A DNA stretch of 64,000 bases from Planococcus donghaensis (lineage in GTDB: Bacteria; Bacillota; Bacilli; Bacillales_A; Planococcaceae): assembly GCF_001687665.2 (NCBI RefSeq), contig NZ_CP016543.2:1488001-1552000 (forward strand), given 5' to 3'. The position numbers were made by a program, and so were the translations under genes. The notes beneath the pieces were generated by a model, which worked only from the letters and a program-made list of their open reading frames with translations, had not been told where the DNA came from and did not search any database. Below, in pieces: positions 42,909-49,428 of the stretch. Each line of letters starts with the position of its first letter. The first letter of the stretch is position 1.

Positions 42909-43401
42909 TCAAATTCCAACAGAAGTTTATTTAATCGTTTCAACACTTGGCGCATTTTTGATGGGATTGCTTGCGATGTTTGTTCGCTCAAAAGCTGCAA
43001 AAAAGCCAGCATCTGTTAAAAAAATCATTTTGCCACCTTTTTTCATGTCTACGGGTGCCTTCATGTTTATCTTTCCATTTTTTCGAGTTGCCCCTCTGCA
43101 GATTTTAGAAGCACTGGGAGTAGGTATTCTGTTCTCAACGGTGTTAATTTGGACATCCAAATTTGAAGTGCGTAACGGCGATATTTATTTGAAACAATCG
43201 AAAGCATTTGTCTTTATTTTATTTGGCTTATTGTTTGTTCGTGTAATAGCCAAAGTTGTTTTGAGTTCAAGTATCGATATAGGAGAATTGGGTGGGATGT
43301 TTTGGATTTTAGCATTTGGCATGCTTTGGCCGTGGCGAATTTCAATGCTTTGGCAATATAAAAAACTCGAATCAAAGAATAAAAGCGCTGTTCCCATTTA
43401 A
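42901..43401 (+). CDS. ccdC: CcdC family membrane protein (YneJ)
   Basis: A 166-residue protein with about five membrane segments (VYLIVSTLGAFLMGLLAMF, FMSTGAFMFIFPFF, LEALGVGILFSTVLIW, AFVFILFGLLFVRVIAKVVL, MFWILAFGMLWPW). It matches the CcdC/DUF1453 family, which accompanies ccdA in Bacillales; its role in cytochrome c maturation is not essential in B. subtilis. It begins within the preceding gene, with GAGGAGAG upstream. A bidirectional terminator overlaps its stop. Confidence 0.85.
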   Translation: MLNQIPTEVYLIVSTLGAFLMGLLAMFVRSKAAKKPASVKKIILPPFFMSTGAFMFIFPFFRVAPLQILEALGVGILFSTVLIWTSKFEVRNGDIYLKQSKAFVFILFGLLFVRVIAKVVLSSSIDIGELGGMFWILAFGMLWPWRISMLWQYKKLESKNKSAVPI

Positions 43402-43417
43402 GGGAGCAGCGCTTTTT
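43381..43417. terminator. Bidirectional terminator between ccdC and yneK
   Basis: AAAAGCGCTG pairs with CAGCGCTTTT with an inner CCC/GGG pair. T5 on the plus strand and A4 on the left serve both converging genes. Confidence 0.85.
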
Positions 43418-43850
43418 ACTGTTCAAAATATTGTTCGTATGGGCTCACATCGATTTTCATCTCTGCTAGTTTTTTTCGTAAAAACTTATGATCGCGTTTA
43501 GGTGTCGCTAAAATATAGCCACGAATAATGTGTTCGATTTTCATCTTTTTAGCTTTTTCTTCTAGTAAAACTTGCCCAATTCTACCTGCGATTTTTTGTT
43601 TCGCTACTGGTCGAAATAAATCGGGAACAGGTTGAACCAATTCGTTCAACATTGCTTTTTCGTCATCGCCCCATAAATGTATGGTTTTATCCACGTAATA
43701 TTCTTCCCAGTTCAAATCTGAAAGGCCGTCCTCTTTAGGCATGGACTTCAGGAACTTTCTGAACATAAAATATCCTCCAATGGCAAAAAGCCCTACTAAT
43801 ACGACTACCCAAAATAGGATAAACACTAAAAACCAGCCATTCAGTTCCAT
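43416..43850 (-). CDS. yneK: DUF2621 membrane-anchored protein (YneK)
   Basis: A 144-residue protein: one N-terminal membrane helix (FLVFILFWVVVLVGLFAIGGYFM) and a charged cytosolic domain (KEDGLSDLNWEEYYVDKTIHLW ... EKAKKMKIEHIIRGYILATPKRDH). This is the YneK/DUF2621 layout, and the place after ccdC is as in B. subtilis. Function unknown. GAGGTGAAA lies upstream on the minus strand. Confidence 0.8.
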   Translation of the reverse strand: MELNGWFLVFILFWVVVLVGLFAIGGYFMFRKFLKSMPKEDGLSDLNWEEYYVDKTIHLWGDDEKAMLNELVQPVPDLFRPVAKQKIAGRIGQVLLEEKAKKMKIEHIIRGYILATPKRDHKFLRKKLAEMKIDVSPYEQYFEQ

Positions 43851-43970
43851 ATTGTTTCACCTCGTTTTTTCCATTACTTCTATTATAGAAGGGATTGAAA
43901 AGAAATTCATTAAAAATGTATCTCTTTTTTCTAACTGTGTCTATATAGCGAATGAAAGGAGGTGAGAAAC

Positions 43971-44189
43971 ATGGCCTTTAGTGATTTTAAGAACGCTAGC
44001 ATTCGCTGCACGTACGACAATGGGTTAGACGCCAACGGCAAAGTAAAGAGAAAGTTTAAATCGTATCACAACGTCAAAGAAGCTGCAGCTGCAGACGGTA
44101 TTTTCGAAACAGCAGCAGTTTTGACAAACTTCGGAACAAAAACATTAATGGATGTTGAAAAACAATCCGCAATCACCATTTATCAATAA
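43971..44189 (+). CDS. DUF1659 small protein
   Basis: A 72-residue soluble protein (FSDFKNASIRCTYDNGLDA ... ATLTNFGTKTL-like VLTNFGTKTLMDVEKQSAITI). The pattern fits DUF1659, short beta-rich proteins of unknown function. GGAGGTGAG lies 6 bp upstream of the chosen ATG. In many Bacillales it is followed, as here, by DUF2922 and YvrJ genes, so the three probably act together. Confidence 0.75.
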   Translation: MAFSDFKNASIRCTYDNGLDANGKVKRKFKSYHNVKEAAAADGIFETAAVLTNFGTKTLMDVEKQSAITIYQ

Positions 44190-44212
44190 TTAGCATGAAG
44201 GGGGAATAAGGG

Positions 44213-44428
44213 ATGGCTAAAACGTTAGAATTGATCTTTACAACGACTGCAGGAAAAGATGTGACCTTAACAGTAGATGAACCACGAGCTAATGTTACAG
44301 ATGCGGAATTGCTTGCGGGTATGCAAGCGATTATCACACACAACGTATTTGAAGTAGAAGGTTCACCACTCGGGACCGTTAAAGGCGCGCGTATCGTCGA
44401 ACGAAATATTGTGGAGTACGAAGTATAA
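44213..44428 (+). CDS. DUF2922 small protein
   Basis: A 71-residue soluble protein with the DUF2922 pattern: TLELIFTTTAGKDVTLTVDEPR at the start, GMQAIITHNVF in the middle and GARIVERNIVEYEV at the end. Function unknown. It lies 23 bp after the DUF1659 gene with AGGGGG upstream, so it is cotranscribed, and a terminator follows. Confidence 0.78.
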   Translation: MAKTLELIFTTTAGKDVTLTVDEPRANVTDAELLAGMQAIITHNVFEVEGSPLGTVKGARIVERNIVEYEV

Positions 44429-44430
44429 GC

Positions 44431-44464
44431 AAAAAGCTCTCCTGATTTGGGAGAGCTTTTTTTA
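44431..44464 (+). terminator. Terminator after the DUF2922 gene
   Basis: AAAAAGCTCTCC pairs with GGGAGAGCTTTTT with a 6-nt loop and T run. Confidence 0.9.
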
Positions 44465-44527
44465 ATCGCTTTATGCCTGTCGAATCTAAATGACAGCTTC
44501 AGCTTTTCTAGATTGGAGGTGAGGGTT

Positions 44528-44656
44528 ATGGCTGAGTGGATGCAATGGGTACAGGAACTCGGATTTCCTATATTTGTGTCGTTTTACTTGATGCATCGTG
44601 TGGAAACGAAACTGGTCGCCATTCATGAAGCATTGCTTACATTGAAATTGTCCTGA
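44528..44656 (+). CDS. YvrJ family small protein
   Basis: A 42-residue protein: AEWMQWVQELGFPIFVSFYLMHRVETKL followed by a short amphipathic end. The core GFPIFVSFYLMHRVE is typical of YvrJ proteins, likely a single membrane helix. TTGGAGGTGAG directly before the ATG fixes the start. It is separated from the DUF1659-DUF2922 pair by a terminator with a T run, so read-through or its own promoter would be needed. Role unknown. Confidence 0.72.
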   Translation: MAEWMQWVQELGFPIFVSFYLMHRVETKLVAIHEALLTLKLS

Positions 44657-44750
44657 CTTCACAAATTCGTGACAATGGCGGTATTCCATGTATTGTACTG
44701 ATTCTACACTTTCGCTATGATTAAAGAGATGAAAGAGTGGAGGCAAGATT

Positions 44751-45311
44751 ATGCGATTTTTTTCTTTATCCGCATTACTAAGCTTGGTGCTGTTGTTGAC
44801 GGCATGTGGCAGTGCTACAATAGACGATTTTTCGTATACCGACCAGCGTGGAGAACCGGTATCTTTAGAAGATTTAAAAGGAACGCCTTGGTTAGCAACT
44901 TTTGTGTTTACCAATTGCAATACAGTGTGCCCACCTATGACGTTTAACTTGAGCACCATTCAAGAAGAATTGGAAGCTGATGGCTTGAGTGATTATAAGA
45001 TCGTAGCGTTTAGTGTGGATCCAGTTGTAGATACACCTGAAACCTTACAAAATTATTTAGCTCAATATTCGGTGCCTGATGAATCGAAATGGCATTTACT
45101 GACAGGGTACGCACAAGATGAAATTGCTGAGTTTGCTAAAGATAACTTTAAATCGTTTGTTCGCAATGATCCTGAAAGTGATCAAGTTATACACGGCACG
45201 AACTTTTATTTAGTAGACCAAGAAGGTGTCGTTGTAAATAATTACGATGGTTATGACAGTGTGCCAGTTGAAGATATTAAAAACGATTTGCGTGGATTAA
45301 TCGAAAAGTAG
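44751..45311 (+). CDS. SCO1/SenC family copper chaperone lipoprotein
   Basis: A 186-residue lipoprotein acting on the outer face of the membrane, where SCO proteins deliver copper to the CuA site of cytochrome c oxidase. The signal peptide ends in LLLTACGS with lipobox Cys19. The thioredoxin-fold domain has the metal motif NCNTVCPPM (Cys56 and Cys60) and the third ligand histidine in QVIHGTNFYLVDQ. Corresponds to YpmQ in B. subtilis, though in a different neighbourhood. AGTGGAGGC lies upstream. It ends at a terminator shared with mscL. Confidence 0.9.
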   Translation: MRFFSLSALLSLVLLLTACGSATIDDFSYTDQRGEPVSLEDLKGTPWLATFVFTNCNTVCPPMTFNLSTIQEELEADGLSDYKIVAFSVDPVVDTPETLQNYLAQYSVPDESKWHLLTGYAQDEIAEFAKDNFKSFVRNDPESDQVIHGTNFYLVDQEGVVVNNYDGYDSVPVEDIKNDLRGLIEK

Positions 45312-45312
45312 T

Positions 45313-45340
45313 AAAAAAACCGGTCATTGACCGGTTTTTT
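45313..45340. terminator. Bidirectional terminator between the SCO gene and mscL
   Basis: AAAAAACCGGTCA pairs with TGACCGGTTTTTT almost without loop, a near-perfect palindrome. It overlaps the mscL stop codon. Confidence 0.9.
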
Positions 45341-45722
45341 CTTTGTTCAAAAGATCTCTGATTTCAACAAGAATTTCCTGTGTCTTGTCCAGAACTTCAG
45401 GCTCTTCAGCTGCAGGTACATCTTTTTTACGTTTTAAATTAGTGAAAATGCGGATGACCATGAAAATAGAAAATGCAATGATAAAAAAGTCGATGATAGC
45501 TTGTATAAATAATCCGTATTGCAGCACTACGTCATTGAACGTATAGCTCCAGTTTTCAACACTAACGCCGCCGACTAACATGCCAACTATCGGCATAATA
45601 ATGTCTTCTACTAAAGATGTGACCACTTTTCCGAAAGCCGCCCCAATAATAACTGCCACTGCCAGATCAAGGACATTTCCTTTTAAAGCGAATTTCTTAA
45701 AATCTTCCCACATATCATTCAC
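45324..45722 (-). CDS. mscL: Large-conductance mechanosensitive channel
   Basis: A 132-residue channel protein that opens under membrane tension to release solutes during osmotic down-shock. The first helix DLAVAVIIGAAFGKVVTSLVEDIIMP is the conserved pore lining. The second helix is YGLFIQAIIDFFIIAFSIFMVI, and the cytosolic helix PEVLDKTQEILVEIRDLL ends the protein. AAAGGAGGTG precedes the start on the minus strand. Monocistronic. Confidence 0.96.
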   Translation of the reverse strand: MNDMWEDFKKFALKGNVLDLAVAVIIGAAFGKVVTSLVEDIIMPIVGMLVGGVSVENWSYTFNDVVLQYGLFIQAIIDFFIIAFSIFMVIRIFTNLKRKKDVPAAEEPEVLDKTQEILVEIRDLLNKEKTGQ

Positions 45723-45870
45723 CTCCTTTAACCTATTGTTTATGATAACAAAAAATTTCTGAAACTACACGGGAGAGGGAATTGGTGAAGAATCTCTCTG
45801 CGTCCTTTTAAAAGGTATTGTTATAGAGGTTGTGATACACTAAAACAAATGAAAAAATAGGTGTGAAAAA

Positions 45871-46509
45871 ATGAAAAAGAAAAAATTACCAATTAGGTGG
45901 AAGCGTAAAGTAGGATGCCTAATTCTTTTTGTGCCTGCCGCGATTGTGATAGCGACGATTGCAATTTTAATATTTACGATTGTTAATTCTGATTCGGTAT
46001 TTAAAACCATCAAAGACGCACCTAATCGTTTAATTGAATTAAATGTACCAGAAGAAAACATTCCATTATACAAAGAAGCGGCTGATGCTTATAATATCCC
46101 TTGGACATTATTAGCTGCGCATCACCGAATTGAAACCAGATTTTCTACTATGGATCCCTTATTGTCGCCAGTTGGCGCAGAAGGACATCTTCAATTTATG
46201 CCCTGTACTTTTGTCGGGTGGAGCCATCCGAGTTGCTCTGGGCAAGGGCAAGGCGATATAAGTGATGAAGACAAAGTAAATATTGATGTGATTGCTTATT
46301 ACGGTGGTTACGGTGTGGATGGTAATGGAGACGGCATTGCAGATCCGTATAATTTAACAGATTCGCTTTACAGTGCGGCGAATTACTTATCCCAAAACGG
46401 AGCTGCTGAAGGTGATTTAGAACGAGCCATTTTTCAGTATAACCATAGTGATGAATATGTAGCAGACGTGTTGCAATTTTATCATTTGTACGAAGAAGAA
46501 TATAATTGA
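45871..46509 (+). CDS. Membrane-anchored lytic transglycosylase-like (SLT/lysozyme fold) protein
   Basis: A 212-residue protein: basic cytosolic start (KKKKLPIRWKRKV), one membrane helix (GCLILFVPAAIVIATIAILIF), and an extracytosolic domain with ENIPLYKEAADAYNIPWTLLAAHHRIETRF (catalytic Glu candidate) and GAEGHLQFMPCTFVGW. These are the lysozyme-like signatures of YqbO/CwlT-type muramidases. A loop DGNGDGIADPYN looks like a calcium site. Two cysteines in the domain (MPCTF, PSCSG) could form a disulfide. Likely peptidoglycan cleavage for growth or insertion of an envelope machine, but no conjugation genes are nearby. Confidence 0.78.
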   Translation: MKKKKLPIRWKRKVGCLILFVPAAIVIATIAILIFTIVNSDSVFKTIKDAPNRLIELNVPEENIPLYKEAADAYNIPWTLLAAHHRIETRFSTMDPLLSPVGAEGHLQFMPCTFVGWSHPSCSGQGQGDISDEDKVNIDVIAYYGGYGVDGNGDGIADPYNLTDSLYSAANYLSQNGAAEGDLERAIFQYNHSDEYVADVLQFYHLYEEEYN

Positions 46510-46511
46510 CG

Positions 46512-46543
46512 AAAAAAAGAGTGGACATATGTCCACTCTTTTT
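46512..46543. terminator. Bidirectional terminator between the lytic transglycosylase and GlsB-like genes
   Basis: AAAAAGAGTGGAC-ATAT-GTCCACTCTTTTT is a nearly perfect palindrome with A and T tracts on each side. Confidence 0.9.
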
Positions 46544-46553
46544 GCATGATGTT

Positions 46554-46808
46554 TTATGATTTTTTTCTCATAGATCCCATGATCAAGCTAAGAACGAATA
46601 CAAAGATCAAAGCACCGATTAATGCTGGGATAATTGCTACGTCCCAAATAACTGGACCAAAGTTTCCTAAGATCAATCCACCTAACCAAGCACCTACGAT
46701 ACCTGCAATAATGTTACCGATAATGCCGCCTGGAATATCTTTACCTAAAATCATTCCTGCGATCCAACCGATAATACCACCCATAATTAGATATAAAATA
46801 AAACCCAT
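46554..46808 (-). CDS. GlsB/YeaQ/YmgE family small membrane protein
   Basis: An 84-residue protein with three membrane helices and glycine-rich motifs (GGIIGWIAGMILGKDIPGG, NIIAGIVGAWLGG). This is the transglycosylase-associated or GlsB-like family linked to general stress in several bacteria. AAAAGGAGC precedes the start. A possible sigma-B promoter lies upstream. Function at the molecular level is unknown. Confidence 0.88.
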   Translation of the reverse strand: MGFILYLIMGGIIGWIAGMILGKDIPGGIIGNIIAGIVGAWLGGLILGNFGPVIWDVAIIPALIGALIFVFVLSLIMGSMRKKS

Positions 46809-46855
46809 TTTTTCCAGCTCCTTTTAAGGTAATGTATAATTGCTACACTTTAGAT

Positions 46856-46883
46856 ATAACCTTAATCAGGACATTTGAAACAT
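46856..46883 (-). promoter_or_regulatory. Possible sigma-B type promoter for the GlsB-like gene
   Basis: On the minus strand ATGTTT is followed after about 16 bp by GGTTAT, one mismatch from the -10 GGGTAT of sigma-B promoters. It lies about 50 bp before the start codon of a stress-family gene. Spacing is slightly long, so this is tentative. Confidence 0.3.
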
Positions 46884-46897
46884 AAAATAAAAAAATT

Positions 46898-47440
46898 TTA
46901 TAAAACTTGTGCGCCTAAGGTTGCGGTAAAATGCCGCAGTGCCCATTCATGCCCAACTTGATCAAAACTTGCGACGCCTTCTTTATGAACAACAATGCTA
47001 AATCCTTTATTGTAAGCATCAACCGCTGTATGCAAGACACAAATATCGGTGCAAACTCCAACTATATGGATTTCTTCTATCCCTCGCTCACGCAGTACCA
47101 ATTCTAAAGGGGTACCGGCAAATGCACTGTAGCGTGTTTTATCCATCCAAATAATGTCGTTCTGATGGGTTTCATAAATATCCGAAAGTCGTCCGTATAA
47201 CGCACGGCCAGCCGTTCCTCTTATATTGTGGGGTGGGAATAGCTTTGTTTCAGGATGATAGGGATCGTTTTTTTCATGTAAATCAACTGGCATAATCACC
47301 AGACTTCCCTCATTTAAAAACTCTTCAGTCAACTGACAAATTTTTTCCTCGATAACTTGACCGGGTTTTCCGCAAGTTAACGCTCCATCATCTGCCACAA
47401 AATCCACCGTATAATCTACAACGAGTAACGCTTTTTTCAT
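46898..47440 (-). CDS. pncA: Nicotinamidase / isochorismatase-family cysteine hydrolase
   Basis: A 180-residue enzyme that converts nicotinamide to nicotinate for NAD salvage. Catalytic triad and motifs: Asp in LVVDYTVDF, Lys in DKTRYSAFAGT, and nucleophilic Cys in VGVCTDICVLHTA. The metal site is DLHEKNDPYHPETKLFPPHN. It resembles B. subtilis YueJ in length. Start 47440 has GGGAGTG upstream; the five extra upstream residues are unlikely. Monocistronic, minus strand. Confidence 0.87.
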   Translation of the reverse strand: MKKALLVVDYTVDFVADDGALTCGKPGQVIEEKICQLTEEFLNEGSLVIMPVDLHEKNDPYHPETKLFPPHNIRGTAGRALYGRLSDIYETHQNDIIWMDKTRYSAFAGTPLELVLRERGIEEIHIVGVCTDICVLHTAVDAYNKGFSIVVHKEGVASFDQVGHEWALRHFTATLGAQVL

Positions 47441-47507
47441 TCCGTTCACTCCCATATCTTTTTCTTAATTATAAACTTTAACCGAGTAAGATGAAAATAA
47501 ACATTGC

Positions 47508-47536
47508 TTGCTAAAATTTTATCTTTTCAGTATAAT
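47508..47536 (+). promoter_or_regulatory. Sigma-A promoter before the small frame at 47568
   Basis: TTGCTA (47508-47513) and TATAAT (47531-47536) are spaced 17 bp, 31 bp before a start codon with a strong ribosome site. Confidence 0.6.
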
Positions 47537-47567
47537 CAGACTATTAAAGAGAGAAGGGGTGGTCCTA

Positions 47568-47675
47568 ATGCAATATGAAAATGTGGAAAAACTTAATCGC
47601 CAAGGAATGATTTTTGTTATATTCCATACATTACTCATTTTTAATTTTGCTTTGGATTTCGGGTTTTTCTTATGA
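47568..47675 (+). CDS. Small hydrophobic protein (35 residues), unrecognised
   Basis: Start MQYENVEKLNRQGM is polar and the rest is a hydrophobic segment (MIFVIFHTLLIFNFALDFGFFL) ending without a basic tail. It has a consensus-like promoter, the ribosome site AAGGGGTGG 6 bp before the ATG, and a hairpin downstream, so it is likely expressed. Size and layout recall small membrane toxins or membrane regulators, but I do not recognise a family and see no antisense promoter. Confidence 0.5.
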   Translation: MQYENVEKLNRQGMIFVIFHTLLIFNFALDFGFFL

Positions 47676-47686
47676 CCGGAAATATA

Positions 47687-47724
47687 AAACAGCCTACCTC
47701 AAACTCATTGGGGTAGGCTATTAT
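47687..47724. terminator. Bidirectional hairpin between the small frame and the recombinase-like gene
   Basis: AGCCTACC (47691-47698) pairs with GGTAGGCT (47712-47719). The minus strand continues GTTTTATATTT, the plus strand ATTATTATG. Confidence 0.65.
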
Positions 47725-47729
47725 TATGT

Positions 47730-48584
47730 TTATTCTCTTTTCAACCGAACCAATGAATCTTTTAAAATTCTGGAAGCAGAGTCTAGTGAAACCCCCAGTG
47801 TTTCTTGGATTTCTTCCAGATTTTTATGTTCCACTGAATATAAATAATGGACGTAAGCAAAACGGATATCTCCTGAACGCATCGGCATGCCGACGAATGA
47901 AGAAAGAGCTTCTGTATAATCTGATAACGAACCCATTTGAAACATTGTGTATTCGTTTTTCACTTTAGATGATAAAAGGTAAGGCGTGCCGCGGAATACT
48001 GCGCGCTCGATTGCATCAAGCATAACCGGAATCTCTTTATCGGTGAACTCCATGCGGCATTGGTAGCCGTCTTTTTTATCAACAGCTAACACGAGCTTAC
48101 CATCTCGATCGTCAAAATTATCTACATCAATAGCGACCATATCACGAAGGCGAAGCCCGCGTAAGTAAAGAATATAAAGAATTTTTGCGTTCAAAGACAA
48201 CCGATCAGCTTCAAGTACGGCATCTTTCTTTTTTAACAAATCTTCGTAATTCAAATGGATATCAGCCGGTGTCAAATCCAGCTTTTTGCTAAATTTGAAT
48301 TTTGGCATAAAATCGTTCGGAATGCGACCAATTTGCCACATATAGTCAAACCATCTTCTTATATAAATTAGTTTTCGGTTTAATGTGCTATCTTTAATGC
48401 CCGCCATGTGCTGATCCATTAAAAATTGTTGAATATCGGATGGGCGAATGTCATGCGGTTCAACAGGTCTTTTATACGTATGTCTAAGAAAAGCGAAGAG
48501 CGAGCGGATCAATTGGACTTCATGAACAACGGTGTTTGGGCTAATGCCATTGTCCAGTCTGAATTTCTCGTAACCATAAGGCAT
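47730..48584 (-). CDS. Tyrosine-recombinase-like protein lacking catalytic residues
   Basis: A 284-residue protein with the two-domain layout of XerC/D-type recombinases. The N-terminal SAM-like core-binding domain is residues 1-105 (SPNTVVHEVQLIRSLFAFL ... LNRKLIYIRRWFDYM), and the catalytic-type domain is 110-284. Arg145 (YLRGLRLRDMVAI) and Arg241 (SGDIRFAY) are kept. The HxxR histidine is Gly238, the LGH histidine is Val265 and the position of the tyrosine nucleophile is Leu274. It therefore cannot form the usual covalent link to DNA. Full length with a good ribosome site AGAGGTGA, so it is not simply decayed. It is probably a DNA-binding protein of unknown role. Confidence 0.75.
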   Translation of the reverse strand: MPYGYEKFRLDNGISPNTVVHEVQLIRSLFAFLRHTYKRPVEPHDIRPSDIQQFLMDQHMAGIKDSTLNRKLIYIRRWFDYMWQIGRIPNDFMPKFKFSKKLDLTPADIHLNYEDLLKKKDAVLEADRLSLNAKILYILYLRGLRLRDMVAIDVDNFDDRDGKLVLAVDKKDGYQCRMEFTDKEIPVMLDAIERAVFRGTPYLLSSKVKNEYTMFQMGSLSDYTEALSSFVGMPMRSGDIRFAYVHYLYSVEHKNLEEIQETLGVSLDSASRILKDSLVRLKRE

Positions 48585-48795
48585 TATGCGTCACCTCTTC
48601 TTAATGGATTTCCTTAAATTATACCATTAAATCAGGTAAATAGAACGTATTTTCCCTTGTCAATAGGCAGTGAGAAGAGTTTTTTTCGTCTTTTTTATTA
48701 GACAGAAAAAGCCAGTAGTTGAATGTATTTAATTCTTGCAGATTAGGGTATGTTAAAAGAGTAGGCAATTAGACGAAATGAAGGTGGATTAAACG

Positions 48796-49299
48796 ATGTT
48801 TAACGAAGATAATGCAAAAATTAGAAACCAAGTTCTTCAAGCGGTAGAAGGAATGAGCGATGAAACATTAAACTTGAAACCTTCAGAAACAGAATGGTCA
48901 CCGATACAAATATTAGATCATCTGCAATTAATGGAAAAAATCATTGCAAAGGGGGTTTCTCAAGAATTAAAAAAAGAAGAAAGCAAAAAAGCGATGAAAA
49001 AACCAATAGCGATAACGGTTAGTCGATCGTTCAAAGTAGATGCGCCACGGCACGTCACGCCGACAAATGACTTTGTTACACTCAAAGAAATGAAAGAGCG
49101 TCTAAATGCCTCACATAACTTCCTATATGAAGTGTTTGCGCATGCAAGCCGTGAACAGCTCGAACAAAAATCAATGAACCATCCGGTGTTCGGAAAAGTA
49201 CCGCTCGTTCAATGGTTTCCGTTTGTCGGCTTGCATGAAAAGCGTCATTTTAAACAATTGCAAGAGACCTTAAGAAAAATTGATGAATTGAACAGATAG
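48796..49299 (+). CDS. DinB superfamily (DinB_2/YfiT-like) protein
   Basis: A 167-residue four-helix-bundle protein. Metal-ligand histidines are in ILDHLQLMEK (residue about 40) and GLHEKRHFKQL (about 148-152), the usual DinB/bacillithiol-transferase triad pattern. NLKPSETEWSPIQIL near the start matches the family's WSxxEVLxHL signature. Members include thiol-S-transferases (bacillithiol-dependent) and damage-induced proteins, but the substrate cannot be read from sequence. AAGGTGG lies upstream. Stands alone before citB. Confidence 0.8.
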   Translation: MFNEDNAKIRNQVLQAVEGMSDETLNLKPSETEWSPIQILDHLQLMEKIIAKGVSQELKKEESKKAMKKPIAITVSRSFKVDAPRHVTPTNDFVTLKEMKERLNASHNFLYEVFAHASREQLEQKSMNHPVFGKVPLVQWFPFVGLHEKRHFKQLQETLRKIDELNR

Positions 49300-49339
49300 T
49301 CATTCGGAAAACTTATCACATTCTATAATTTTAATGTAA

Positions 49340-49368
49340 TTTACTTATGCTGTGGCATTCGGTATGAT
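49340..49368 (+). promoter_or_regulatory. Putative citB promoter
   Basis: TTTACT (49340-49345) and TATGAT (49363-49368) are spaced 17 bp, 60 bp before the citB start. Upstream, TTAT and ATAA half sites (about 49313-49328) could be a CcpC-like dyad, but I cannot confirm this. Confidence 0.5.
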
Positions 49369-49428
49369 AGAAGAGGCGAGAAGCGCTGATTAAGAGCTTT
49401 TCAGAAGATTTAAAGGAGGAACTAAAAA

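Noticed and set aside
47614..47847. 77-residue plus-strand frame near the recombinase-like gene
   Set aside because: It crosses a hairpin and runs antisense to the recombinase-like gene; the 35-residue frame at 47568 has the better signals.
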